A DNA stretch of 14,220 bases from Ignavibacteriales bacterium UBA6490 (lineage in GTDB: Bacteria > Bacteroidota > Ignavibacteria > Ignavibacteriales > Ignavibacteriaceae), in the NCBI GenBank assembly GCA_002435365.1, contig DJMM01000119.1:1-14220 (forward strand), given 5' to 3'. The position numbers were made by a program, and so were the translations under genes. Of this stretch, positions 1-6,731 are shown in pieces. Within the stretch, counting starts at the first letter, position 1. Each line of letters opens with the position of its first letter. The notes under the pieces are model-generated. The model searched no databases, was not told the origin of the DNA, and saw only the letters and a program-made list of their open reading frames with translations.

Positions 1-686
1 TAAAATATTAAAAATTTCTTTGCAGCTTCTTTAATCTGTTTTTCGGCTTCGGAATTAAGCAAAACGCCATGAAGATTCACTATATCGGTAAGGATCTGCT
101 TTGCTTTTTTCCAGTTGCTTTCAAATGTTACAAGCACCGGGATTTCATTCCAGATGTACTGAAACCCTGCAGTAAAATTAGCCTGCGGTTCTGTAAATAT
201 AATTCCGTTGGGAATATGGATTATCCTGCCAGTGCTCTGATCGGCATCCACCCAGTTGCCGATTTCATTCAATGAAAACTGAAATAGCCGTATATCAATA
301 ACATCCCCTGATACCTTGCCTATCTGAATCCGGTCGCCTACTTTAAACGGCTGGCGGATCAGAATAAAAAACCAGCCTACCATGTTAACCAGAGGATCCT
401 TCAGGGCTATTGCAATGCCTGCAGATATCAGTCCTAAAAAGGTTGCCACCGAACCGAAAATATGCAGCCAGGTGTTTGCAAGGAAAATTATTATCAGGAA
501 TACCGCCAGGTAAAGTGATATCTTCTGCCACTGGTAGCGTAGTTTTATATCACTGATCTTTGAAACAATAAATTTCTTTAAAACCCTTTGTATAATCACT
601 ATAATTAAGATTACAAAAAAGGATTCAAGGAGCTTCGACTGCAACGAGGCGGATAAACCCAGGTAATTTTTTAAGAATTCTTCCAT
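1..686 (-). CDS. MscS-family mechanosensitive ion channel, C-terminus cut off by the window edge
   Basis: Reading leftward from an ATG at 686, 228 codons are open to the window edge with no stop. Residues about 22-39 and 56-76 are hydrophobic helices. Residues 80-111 form the small-residue-rich pore helix typical of MscS, with GLISAGIAIALKDPLVNMVG. The start of the beta domain follows, with the hallmark pattern FKVGDRIQIGKVSGDVIDI near 114-132 and IPNG at 158-161. The family forms homoheptameric inner-membrane channels that open under membrane tension and release osmolytes on hypo-osmotic shock. An in-frame TAA lies two codons before the ATG, so this is the furthest possible start. The Shine-Dalgarno signal is weak. 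A good promoter lies about 60 bp upstream. The family assignment is firm, but which MscS subgroup it belongs to cannot be said from a partial protein. Confidence 0.9.
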   Translation of the reverse strand, partial: MEEFLKNYLGLSASLQSKLLESFFVILIIVIIQRVLKKFIVSKISDIKLRYQWQKISLYLAVFLIIIFLANTWLHIFGSVATFLGLISAGIAIALKDPLVNMVGWFFILIRQPFKVGDRIQIGKVSGDVIDIRLFQFSLNEIGNWVDADQSTGRIIHIPNGIIFTEPQANFTAGFQYIWNEIPVLVTFESNWKKAKQILTDIVNLHGVLLNSEAEKQIKEAAKKFLIF

Positions 687-753
687 ATGAAATTATAATA
701 AACGACCAGTTCTACAACACGACAGATGAAGCTACTGCCGATCTTATGGCTTT

Positions 754-782
754 AATATATCCGTTATGGAATGAGAAGTCAA
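754..782 (-). promoter_or_regulatory. Sigma-70-like promoter for the MscS channel gene
   Basis: On the minus strand, TTGACT (777-782) is followed after exactly 17 bp by TATATT (754-759). Transcription would start near 747 and give a leader of about 60 nt before the channel ATG at 686. It lies between the channel gene and the hydrolase remnant, where a promoter for the channel is expected. It was found by eye; no scoring was done. Confidence 0.55.
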
Positions 783-796
783 GTTTTTCCGGCCCG

Positions 797-970
797 CTAT
801 TTTAAACCAGATTGCATCATCTTCCGGATTTCAGAAATTACCTCTTCCGGTGCATCTTTATATAAAAGATGACTGCTTTCCGGGATCAATAGATGTTTTC
901 CAGGACCGGATTTCCCGGAAGTCTTTATCTGCCTAAAATTCTCCCATCTTTTTTTTATGTATCCGATTCT
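797..970 (-). pseudogene. Orphan C-terminal fragment of an alpha/beta hydrolase
   Basis: A minus-strand frame closed by TAG at 797-799 encodes about 55 residues ending in KHLLIPESSHLLYKDAPEEV and then an amphipathic helix. This is the typical last beta-strand, catalytic-histidine loop (SSH) and C-terminal helix of an alpha/beta hydrolase, in which the motif reads roughly hxxhxxxGHxxxxxxPxxV. The frame upstream is open only to a TGA at 980-982, inside the neighbouring membrane gene, and has no ATG. A normal protein of this family is about 250-300 residues, so the nucleophile and acid regions are missing. A run of eight T (plus strand, about 949-956) sits near the fragment's upstream end. I infer a deletion remnant of a gene that once lay here. 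A tiny expressed peptide from a non-ATG start is possible but unlikely. Confidence 0.6.
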
Positions 971-971
971 T

Positions 972-1748
972 TTATGACTTCAGCCTCATATTGAATTCCG
1001 GAAGCTTATATAAGTAATAGATGGATTTAATAATAAGAGCAACCCCTAGTGCAATTCCGAGAATGAATCCGGACTCCGGTAAACAGGCTTCGCATGAATA
1101 CCTGCGCAGCACTTCTCTCATAATATGATAGATCAGGATGAACTGGTTCAGCATTAAAAAGATAAAACTGAAAATATAAGCTTCCCGTATACCCGGACGG
1201 GTTAAATTCTTTGCAAACCGTAAAGTGCCGTAAAGGGTCCATAGTATACCAACGTGGATGAATGCCACGTGGAACAATTCAATGTAAAACATGAAATAAG
1301 CCAGGTAGAGGAGAGAAAATAAAAGTTCCGCCAGCGGATTAAAGACAAGGTGGAGTATTTTGAAACCGAAATCCACAATAACATCGGTATTTGTTTTTTT
1401 GATAATCTCCTTCAGCTCTTTGGGAGCTGAACGCATTTCCATTATGGGGAACGGAATGATAAGCAGCAGCCAGAAAAGATAAACAAATATGATATTTTTC
1501 GGCTGGTCAAGATCACCGATCAGCCATAAAGCCAGAAGCCATGCTGCTATTCCGGCTGCCGGGACAACCAGCCCTATCCCGATATTCCTCTTAAGGTTGG
1601 TTCTGCGGATAAAATCTATGAACTCATCTCCGTATCCCTGTCTGGTAAGTATTTTTCTGCTGCTCTTGTACAGGGTGTGAACCAACAGAAATATCCAGAG
1701 TGTTATAGTTGCAAATATGAATATTCTTAAAATTGTCTCGTTTTCCAT
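972..1748 (-). CDS. Predicted seven-helix integral membrane protein of unknown function, in operon with a GntR regulator
   Basis: This 258-residue protein is strongly hydrophobic. Likely membrane helices are near residues 6-26, 57-77, 86-103, 134-153, 155-175, 190-209 and 227-246. A basic, polar cytoplasmic-type loop lies between the first two (about 27-54) and another at 104-130. Two cysteines (C219, C222) sit in a short loop as CEAC. I do not recognise a named family, and no ATPase, transporter or enzyme motif is visible. The ATG at 1746-1748 has a strong AAGGAG 7 bp upstream, and that sequence overlaps the TAA of the GntR gene, only 9 bp away. The two are therefore almost certainly one transcript and probably translationally linked. 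By analogy with YtrA-type operons, where the repressor controls membrane proteins encoded next to it, this protein is the likely regulated product. Its role (efflux, envelope stress or other) is unknown. Confidence 0.85.
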   Translation of the reverse strand: MENETILRIFIFATITLWIFLLVHTLYKSSRKILTRQGYGDEFIDFIRRTNLKRNIGIGLVVPAAGIAAWLLALWLIGDLDQPKNIIFVYLFWLLLIIPFPIMEMRSAPKELKEIIKKTNTDVIVDFGFKILHLVFNPLAELLFSLLYLAYFMFYIELFHVAFIHVGILWTLYGTLRFAKNLTRPGIREAYIFSFIFLMLNQFILIYHIMREVLRRYSCEACLPESGFILGIALGVALIIKSIYYLYKLPEFNMRLKS

Positions 1749-1757
1749 TTCTGCTCC

Positions 1758-2120
1758 TTAGTCGAATATCTGATTTATATTTCGGTTGAATATAATTTCA
1801 ATTTCATTTTTGCTTAATCCTTTTCTGATCAGATTCAGGATCGGTTCCTTGAATATCTTCGAATCGTCATCATCCAGTTCAACCAATGCTTTCTTTACAT
1901 AACTTCCCTTCCGCCGGTTGCCCTCGATAAGATCCTGATTGTATAATTCCTGATAAGCCCGGGCAACAGTGTTTGCTGCAATGTCTAATTGTGAGGCAAA
2001 AGACCTTATGGGAGGAAGAGGATCACCCTCTTTCAGTTCACCGGTTTTGATGAGCCTTTTGATTTCTTCCACTATCTGCTCATAAATCGGGACAGGCGAG
2101 TTTAAGTTCAGCTTAAGCAT
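1758..2120 (-). CDS. GntR-family transcriptional regulator, YtrA subfamily
   Basis: This 120-residue protein has an N-terminal winged helix-turn-helix at about residues 10-76. It starts with the usual PIYEQIVEEIKRLI helix. The recognition region includes LPPIRSFASQLDIAANTVAR, followed by AYQELYNQDLI and the wing G-S-Y-V. After that only about 45 residues remain, forming a short helical tail. This size and layout is characteristic of the YtrA subgroup, which lacks the large ligand domains of FadR, HutC or MocR regulators and usually represses its own operon. It is the first gene of an operon with the membrane protein that follows. Its promoter has a TTGTA-N4-TACAA palindrome across the -10/start region, suggesting autorepression. 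YtrA operons usually encode an ABC transporter; here none follows. The effector is unknown. Confidence 0.92.
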   Translation of the reverse strand: MLKLNLNSPVPIYEQIVEEIKRLIKTGELKEGDPLPPIRSFASQLDIAANTVARAYQELYNQDLIEGNRRKGSYVKKALVELDDDDSKIFKEPILNLIRKGLSKNEIEIIFNRNINQIFD

Positions 2121-2139
2121 AATTAATTATTGTGTTTAT

Positions 2140-2153
2140 TTGTACTGATACAA
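2140..2153. promoter_or_regulatory. Probable operator: TTGTA-N4-TACAA palindrome
   Basis: The 14 bp sequence TTGTACTGATACAA is an inverted repeat with 5 bp arms and a 4 bp centre. It begins at the last base of the -10 box and covers the predicted transcription start of the gntR operon. A dimeric GntR repressor bound there would block RNA polymerase. The palindrome and its position are seen directly; that the neighbouring YtrA-like protein binds it is inference. Confidence 0.5.
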
Positions 2154-2181
2154 TCATAATACATTATATGTTGTTTGTCAA
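2153..2181 (-). promoter_or_regulatory. Strong sigma-70-like promoter of the gntR-membrane protein operon
   Basis: On the minus strand, a perfect TTGACA (2176-2181) is followed after 17 bp by TATGAT (2153-2158). Transcription would start near 2146, about 26 nt before the regulator ATG at 2120. The near-consensus -35 and the ideal spacing make this the best promoter in the window, as expected for an operon held down by a repressor. Confidence 0.7.
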
Positions 2182-2633
2182 GTTTTTTAATAGTTTTTCT
2201 TTATATAAAAGTTATGTAGCATTACATATATTGGAAAAAATGCTTCGGTCTTCTTTGTTTTCTGCTAAAAAAAGAGGGGGGATACTACAATAGATGATAT
2301 CTGTTGGGCAATAGGTTCTGATTGATATTCAACTCCGGCACATCCTGCACTTAGCCTGTGTTTACCCTGCGCACATCCGGCTAAATTGCGCAGGATGTTC
2401 CGAGGGTATATACCGGGTGCCGGTTGGATGATACGAAGAGTATACCATATTGTAACAAATCCAAATAGATTTTAAGGATTTTTACATAATTAACCATTTT
2501 TCAATTATTCTGAATACCATCAAAACGGAAGGGACAAGCACCAATCATTCTTCTAATCTTGTATTTCATTCTGATGATTGTAGGGACAAGTGGCACCTTA
2601 ATAATCAATGAACTTAGATTAATGATTATCCTG
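2182..2633. other. Gene-free stretch between the gntR promoter and the serine hydrolase gene
   Basis: No convincing coding region is present on either strand. The parts at 2182-2330 and 2430-2530 are AT-rich and featureless. The middle (2335-2423) is richer in G+C and holds a nested inverted repeat, annotated separately. Near the right end are two copies of GGGACAAG (2531-2538 and 2583-2590) flanking an inverted pair CAATCAT/ATGATTG (2542-2548 and 2574-2580). A second inverted pair, ATAATCA/TGATTAT, lies at about 2600-2630, just beyond the serine hydrolase stop codon. None has a T-tract that would make it a normal terminator. Confidence 0.6.
2335..2423. repeat. Compact nested inverted-repeat element (possible structured RNA or palindromic mobile element)
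   Basis: Several complementary arms nest inside one another. CCGGCAC (2335-2341) pairs with GTGCCGG (2417-2423). ACATCCTGC (2340-2348) pairs with GCAGGATGT (2390-2398). TTAGCC (2351-2356) pairs with GGCTAA (2379-2384). TGTG (2357-2360) pairs with CACA (2372-2375), around an 11-base loop. The first two arms share two bases, so not all of both can form at once. The block is clearly richer in G+C than its flanks. It could be a MITE/REP-like palindromic unit or a folded RNA. No T-tract or flanking target-site duplication was seen. Confidence 0.45.
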
Positions 2634-3698
2634 TTAATCCGGGAAACAAATTCCAACAATCTTATGGGCAAGATCGAGCGTGGTGGATTCCGGTCCGGAG
2701 TTGCGGTTTGTAAGGATCACAATTGTAAAATTCTTCTCAGGTATGCGGTATATTATATTCCTGAATCCACGGGTGCTTCCGGTATGGTAAACAACTTTAT
2801 GGTTATCATAATTTTCAAGATGCCATCCGTACCCGTACTGAAATTCTTTTCCGTCAGCAGTAACACCGGGTGTCCATGATTCCAGGAAATATTTTTTATC
2901 AACAAGTTTATCTGTATAAAGCGCCTGATCCCATTTATAAATATCATTCAGTGACGAATAGATTCCGCCGTCGCCAAGTACCGCACTGGTAACGCTTTGA
3001 TCTGTGAATTCAATTTCATTCCCGTTTATGGTATAGCCGTAAGCCCTGTTCCTGATTTCATTAATACCATTCTCGAAAGCCAGGGTATTATTCATTTCCA
3101 GCGGATCAAAAATATTAACCCGCAGATAATCACGAAAATTTCGGCCTGAAATTTTTTCAACAGTTAATGCCAGCAGCGCATAGCCGGTATTGCTGTAGCG
3201 GTGCACGCTTCCGGGTTCAAAATATGTCGAATCCGTTTTCATCATCATATCCAGCACATCCTTATCTTTTACCTGGACGGTAACGGTATCGTCAATAAGA
3301 TCCTCGTAATCGATCAGTCCTGATGTATGCTGCAGCAGGTTCTTAATAGTGATTTTATTTCCATATACCGGAAAGCCCGGGAAAATTTCAGTAAGTGTGG
3401 TGCTCATTTTCAGCTCATTATTCTCAATCAGCTTAAGAATGCACATTGCGGTAAACTGCTTTGTAACCGATGCCAGCCGGAAGTTGGTATTTTCGGTAAC
3501 GGGCAGATTTTTTTCAACATCTGCCAGTCCGTAGCCTTTTTCAAAGATAATTTCCCCTTCCCCGATCACCATTACGGCAGCCCCGGGCATTCCGGATTTA
3601 TTATAATCAGAGAACAGATTATCGATTTGCTCATCGGTGTGCATATTGCATCCTGAATTAAGTATGAATAAAAAAAATACAGCTACAGGAAGTTTCAT
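2634..3698 (-). CDS. Beta-lactamase-fold serine hydrolase (class C / AmpC-like family), predicted lipoprotein
   Basis: This 354-residue protein has the three motifs of the serine beta-lactamase/penicillin-binding-protein-like family (Pfam Beta-lactamase). These are S77-V-T-K80 (nucleophile serine and lysine), Y168-S-N170 (the YxN motif) and H305-T-G307 (in place of KTG). Members include AmpC, D-aminopeptidases, esterases such as EstB and Pab87-like peptidases. The HTG form is common among the non-beta-lactamase members, so a peptidase or esterase role is more likely than antibiotic resistance. The N-terminus is a short hydrophobic signal ending at NSGC with Cys17, which fits a lipoprotein signal, although Asn at -3 is not ideal. 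The mature protein would sit in the periplasm or on a membrane. The gene is transcribed alone, divergently from the amino acid permease 149 bp away. The natural substrate is not evident. Confidence 0.9.
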   Translation of the reverse strand: MKLPVAVFFLFILNSGCNMHTDEQIDNLFSDYNKSGMPGAAVMVIGEGEIIFEKGYGLADVEKNLPVTENTNFRLASVTKQFTAMCILKLIENNELKMSTTLTEIFPGFPVYGNKITIKNLLQHTSGLIDYEDLIDDTVTVQVKDKDVLDMMMKTDSTYFEPGSVHRYSNTGYALLALTVEKISGRNFRDYLRVNIFDPLEMNNTLAFENGINEIRNRAYGYTINGNEIEFTDQSVTSAVLGDGGIYSSLNDIYKWDQALYTDKLVDKKYFLESWTPGVTADGKEFQYGYGWHLENYDNHKVVYHTGSTRGFRNIIYRIPEKNFTIVILTNRNSGPESTTLDLAHKIVGICFPD

Positions 3699-3718
3699 TT
3701 TATTCTCATTAATTGAAT

Positions 3719-3747
3719 TAACTATTTCTGCAGCAGAAAGATAGCAA
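3719..3747 (-). promoter_or_regulatory. Weak candidate promoter for the serine hydrolase, with a 15 bp palindrome in its spacer
   Basis: On the minus strand, TTGCTA (3742-3747) is separated by 17 bp from TAGTTA (3719-3724). The -10 lacks the final T, so the match is modest. The spacer is almost filled by the perfect palindrome TTTCTGC-A-GCAGAAA (3725-3739), which could be an operator serving one or both divergent genes. No comparably good promoter was seen for the permease on the plus strand. Confidence 0.3.
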
Positions 3748-3847
3748 AGATTGCAGATAAAAGAGGAATTTGTGCGGGTGCCCTTGCTATTAAAATATTA
3801 TTTAATAATTTTAAAACGAAAGTTTTTGAAGGAGAATTTAACAGGAA

Positions 3848-5272
3848 TTGAGCAATAAACTGCCGCAACTGAAGCGGGTGCTGGGTCTGCCAGATCTTTC
3901 GTTTTTTCTTATTGCAGCACTTGTAAACTTAAACAGTGTTCCGGTAGTAGCCGGTGCCGGTCCGGTGGCCCTTGTATTATGGCTGGCTGGATTCCTTTTC
4001 TTTTTCATCCCGCAGGCAGTGGCGGTACTTGAATTTTCAAAAAGACTGCCCAGTGAGGGGGGAATTTATATATGGAACAAAACTGCGTGGGGTGATTTTC
4101 ACGGTTTTATATCAGGCTGGGCTTATTGGGTCAATAATATTTTCTACATTCCCACCCTTCTTTTTTATATAATCGGGTTCATACTTTATATAGGTGGAAA
4201 TTTCACTGCGCCGCTTGCCAGCAATCCTTTGTTTATGATGAGCGTCTCCCTGGGACTGCTTTGGCTGATAACTTACCTGAATATCAGGGGATTCGGTGTT
4301 GGTAAATGGATCCAGAATCTGGGTGCCACCGCAACATTCATAACTGCTGGTACCATCTTTACGATAGCTGCTGCAACTTTTTTCACCACAGGAGCTGCAA
4401 ATGAAATTTCAGTTTCTGCTGTATTACCTTCTTTCGGCAACTGGCAGTTCCTTGCTCTGCTCAGTATAGTCTGTCTGAATTATGTAGGACTGGAGCTTGG
4501 CTCAGTGGTCAACGATGAAATCATAAACCCTGAGAAAAACATTCCCCGGTCAATAGTAATATCGGGGGTATCAACTGTAGTGCTGTTCCTGGTGGTTACC
4601 ACTTCTCTGCTGATTGCCATTCCATCATCGGAGATCGGGATTATCGAAGGAATTCTGCAGGGAATTGAACAGGCTTCAACCGCAATCGGTTTGGGTTGGC
4701 TGGTATTTCCGGTAGCAATATTAATGATAATGAACGCAGCAGGTAATACTTCGGCCTGGCTTTCCGGGGCAGCCAGAATTCCATTCGTGATCGGGATAGA
4801 CAAGTACCTTCCGTCTGCACTGGGCACTATTCACCCCAGGCATAAAACTCCCCATATTGCTCTGATCGTGCAGGGAACGGCATCCAGCATAGTACTGCTA
4901 ATTGCACTGATCGGATCATCTGTAAGCGACATGTATCTTTTTCTTCTTCAAACCACGGTTATACTACAGCTTATTCCTTATGTTTATATGTTTGCCTCAT
5001 TAATAAAAATCAGGACTGTTTACGGAAATAAAAATGCATACTTTAAGAGGAAGATAGTCATTTACACTGCCGGTATTCTTGGGGGAATGATGAGCGTTTT
5101 CGGAATTGCATTTGCATTTGTACCTACCGAAGATATTTCTTCCATATATATTTACGAACTGAAGCTCATTTTAAGCTGTATCGGGTTTATCCTTCCGGCA
5201 ATAGCATTTTATTATTTCAACCAAAGGAAAATAAAGTTAAAAGAAGCAGCCGAAGCCACACTGGAAAGATAA
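3848..5272 (+). CDS. APC-superfamily amino acid permease
   Basis: This 474-residue inner-membrane protein has about 12 hydrophobic helices. Family signs are P68-S-E-G-G-I-Y-I-W (the usual GGxYxW loop after TM2), NYVGLELGSVVNDEIINPEK at about 211-230 followed by NIPRSI (the conserved E-N-P-x-x-x-I-P-R segment after TM6), and SGAARIPFVIGIDKYLP at about 306-322 (after TM8). Such proteins import or exchange amino acids or amines by proton symport or antiport; the substrate cannot be read from sequence. The start chosen is TTG at 3848. An in-frame TAA lies three codons upstream, and the family's N-terminal L-x-R-x-L-G-x-x-D-L segment begins only eight codons in. AAGGAG is present 13 bp upstream, further away than usual. 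The gene converges on the DUF1801 gene with an 18 bp gap. It is divergent from the serine hydrolase, possibly for joint use of peptides and amino acids, though this is only suggested by position. Confidence 0.9.
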   Translation: MSNKLPQLKRVLGLPDLSFFLIAALVNLNSVPVVAGAGPVALVLWLAGFLFFFIPQAVAVLEFSKRLPSEGGIYIWNKTAWGDFHGFISGWAYWVNNIFYIPTLLFYIIGFILYIGGNFTAPLASNPLFMMSVSLGLLWLITYLNIRGFGVGKWIQNLGATATFITAGTIFTIAAATFFTTGAANEISVSAVLPSFGNWQFLALLSIVCLNYVGLELGSVVNDEIINPEKNIPRSIVISGVSTVVLFLVVTTSLLIAIPSSEIGIIEGILQGIEQASTAIGLGWLVFPVAILMIMNAAGNTSAWLSGAARIPFVIGIDKYLPSALGTIHPRHKTPHIALIVQGTASSIVLLIALIGSSVSDMYLFLLQTTVILQLIPYVYMFASLIKIRTVYGNKNAYFKRKIVIYTAGILGGMMSVFGIAFAFVPTEDISSIYIYELKLILSCIGFILPAIAFYYFNQRKIKLKEAAEATLER

Positions 5273-5290
5273 AACGAAAGGGGGCGGGAT

Positions 5291-5683
5291 TTACTTTTTC
5301 CTTCGGTTCAGCAATACCTTTTCCAGATTGGCTTGTGCCCTGTATCTGACTATTTTCTTAACCAGCCTGTGCGGAATAGGTAGCCTGAAGGGGAACTGTA
5401 TTGTACCTCTTGAGGTTTTATAATCTTTAAGTTCATTCTTAAACAATTCTACAACGTTGGAGCCTGCCGGATAAAATCCGATATGTTCTTTATGAGCAGC
5501 ATAATAAACAAGTATACCGTGAAATTTAAAGGCAGGCATATTATAACTTATAACCTCCTCTGCTTCGGGAGCTGCTGCCTTAATTGTTTTTCTGAGACTT
5601 TCTAAAATACTCCTGATCTCCGGGTCAAATGTGGATAAATATTCATCCACGTTCCTGAATTTTTTATTTACCGGTACAGTCAT
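5291..5683 (-). CDS. DUF1801 / YdhG-like protein
   Basis: This 130-residue soluble protein matches the DUF1801 (YdhG) pattern. The N-terminal helix includes FDPEIRSILESLRKTI. Next come PEAEEVISYNMPAFKF at about 39-54, HIGFYPAG at about 67-74, GTIQFPF near 93-99, and LPIPHRLVKKIVRYR at about 101-115. The fold is like that of the frataxin/YjbR group, and some members have been described as intracellular iron chaperones; for most, no function has been shown. The basic tail RRKK ends the protein. It lies 17 bp after the alpha/beta hydrolase stop on the same strand and is probably co-transcribed with it. Its Shine-Dalgarno sequence is poor, so it may depend on coupling to the upstream gene. The family call is firm; the function is not. 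Confidence 0.87.
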   Translation of the reverse strand: MTVPVNKKFRNVDEYLSTFDPEIRSILESLRKTIKAAAPEAEEVISYNMPAFKFHGILVYYAAHKEHIGFYPAGSNVVELFKNELKDYKTSRGTIQFPFRLPIPHRLVKKIVRYRAQANLEKVLLNRRKK

Positions 5684-5700
5684 AATTATTTAACGCCTGT

Positions 5701-6660
5701 TTATTGCTTCTTAAGAAATTCTTTTATCAGGGCGATAGTTTCTCCCGGTTCTTCCACCTGCGGATTATGCCCGCTTTTTTCAAACATCACAAATTCCGCC
5801 TGGGGGCAGTATTCTTTATATTTAACGGTCATCCATGGAACAGCCACCCGGTCATAGCGTCCTGCGTAAATAAGCACCGGCATTTTCAGATCTTTAAGTT
5901 TTTTCCGGTAATCAAAAGTGCCGATATCGCCGGTGACAATAAAATCGCCGTCCCTGCCCACCATTTGATAGTAGAGCTTTGAGTTCATATTATTTGGATA
6001 AATTTTTCTCCCCGGTTTTTTAATAAAATAATCGGGATTGTATGCATAGAGAAAACCGTAGGGAATCCTGCCGTAAATTTCCTGGTGCAGGGGATCGCTT
6101 GACACAGCTCCCTGATCCCGGATTTTCATTAACTCCTGCCACACTTCAGGGTAATTTGTTTTTATTTCATGATTGGAATTATCACAGTTTTCCTGCCACA
6201 TCAGGTAGCTGTGTAAAGTGTTTGCAAGAATCAGATGTGAAACATGTTCCGGATATTTTATAGCATAGCCCTGGGCAACCACTCCCCCGTACGAATGTCC
6301 CAATATATTTATTGAGCCGAATCCCATTGCTTTACGCAGACCTTCAAGATCATCAATATCTCTTTCCAGAGAGTACTCTTTCACATCGGATGCGGTATCC
6401 GACTTGCCCCGTCCGAAAGCATCGAAAAAAATCAGGGTATGTGAAGCGGAGAGAGAGTCAAATTGTCTCATATAATAATGAGCATTGCCCGGCCCCCCGG
6501 CAATCAGGAAAAGCGGCTCTCCTGCGCCGAATGATACTGTCCAGATTTTAGCGCCGTTAACCTCATAGTATTTCCCGTCGGTAAAGCTGTCGGGAAATTG
6601 TTGTGCAAAGACCTGGAATGAAATTATTATGAACAGGATTGAATATTTTAACTCATTCAT
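5701..6660 (-). CDS. Exported alpha/beta hydrolase, proline-iminopeptidase-like
   Basis: This 319-residue protein has an N-terminal signal peptide (hydrophobic core about 8-18, likely cleavage after FA-Q near residue 19-20). The mature part has the alpha/beta hydrolase core. The oxyanion-hole loop is GGPG (55-58), in the form typical of proline iminopeptidases (S33 family). The strand and turn FDAFGRGKSD lies at about 79-88. The nucleophile elbow is G-H-S123-Y-G-G. The acid is probably D270 in YAGRYDRV, and the catalytic histidine H298 is in KSGHNPQ. The cap domain at about 150-245 would determine the substrate. Members cleave N-terminal proline or other small leaving groups from peptides, or act as esterases; which applies here is open. 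Being exported, it would act in the periplasm or outside. It is the first gene of a pair with DUF1801 and has its own promoter near 6731-6760. Confidence 0.9.
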   Translation of the reverse strand: MNELKYSILFIIISFQVFAQQFPDSFTDGKYYEVNGAKIWTVSFGAGEPLFLIAGGPGNAHYYMRQFDSLSASHTLIFFDAFGRGKSDTASDVKEYSLERDIDDLEGLRKAMGFGSINILGHSYGGVVAQGYAIKYPEHVSHLILANTLHSYLMWQENCDNSNHEIKTNYPEVWQELMKIRDQGAVSSDPLHQEIYGRIPYGFLYAYNPDYFIKKPGRKIYPNNMNSKLYYQMVGRDGDFIVTGDIGTFDYRKKLKDLKMPVLIYAGRYDRVAVPWMTVKYKEYCPQAEFVMFEKSGHNPQVEEPGETIALIKEFLKKQ

Positions 6661-6699
6661 AAGCCCACCAATTTACTTGTTCATTTTAATGCTCGATTA

Positions 6700-6718
6700 T
6701 GAAGATTAGTTATCTTCA
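6700..6718. promoter_or_regulatory. Stem-loop or palindrome at the 5' end of the hydrolase leader
   Basis: TGAAGAT (6700-6706) and ATCTTCA (6712-6718) form a 7 bp stem with a 5-base loop. It starts only a few bases after the predicted transcription start. It could protect the 5' end of the mRNA or be an operator palindrome. It is not a terminator, since no T-tract follows in either direction. Confidence 0.35.
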
Positions 6719-6731
6719 GGAGAATGTTTGT

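Noticed and set aside
69..275. A plus-strand frame of 68 codons across the MscS gene.
   Set aside because: It lies entirely antisense to a strongly conserved channel gene, and its protein shows no family pattern.
2634..3698. Possible true beta-lactamase conferring resistance.
   Set aside because: The SxxK and YxN motifs are shared by many peptidases and esterases. The third motif is HTG rather than KTG, and there are no resistance-type or mobile neighbours.
4480..4827. A minus-strand frame of 115 codons inside the permease gene.
   Set aside because: It is antisense to conserved permease motifs, and its composition is that of a shadow frame.
5263..5303. Possible two-way terminator between the converging permease and DUF1801 genes.
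   Set aside because: GGAAA and TTTCC can pair only weakly across a long G-rich loop. There is no compact GC stem followed by a T-tract.
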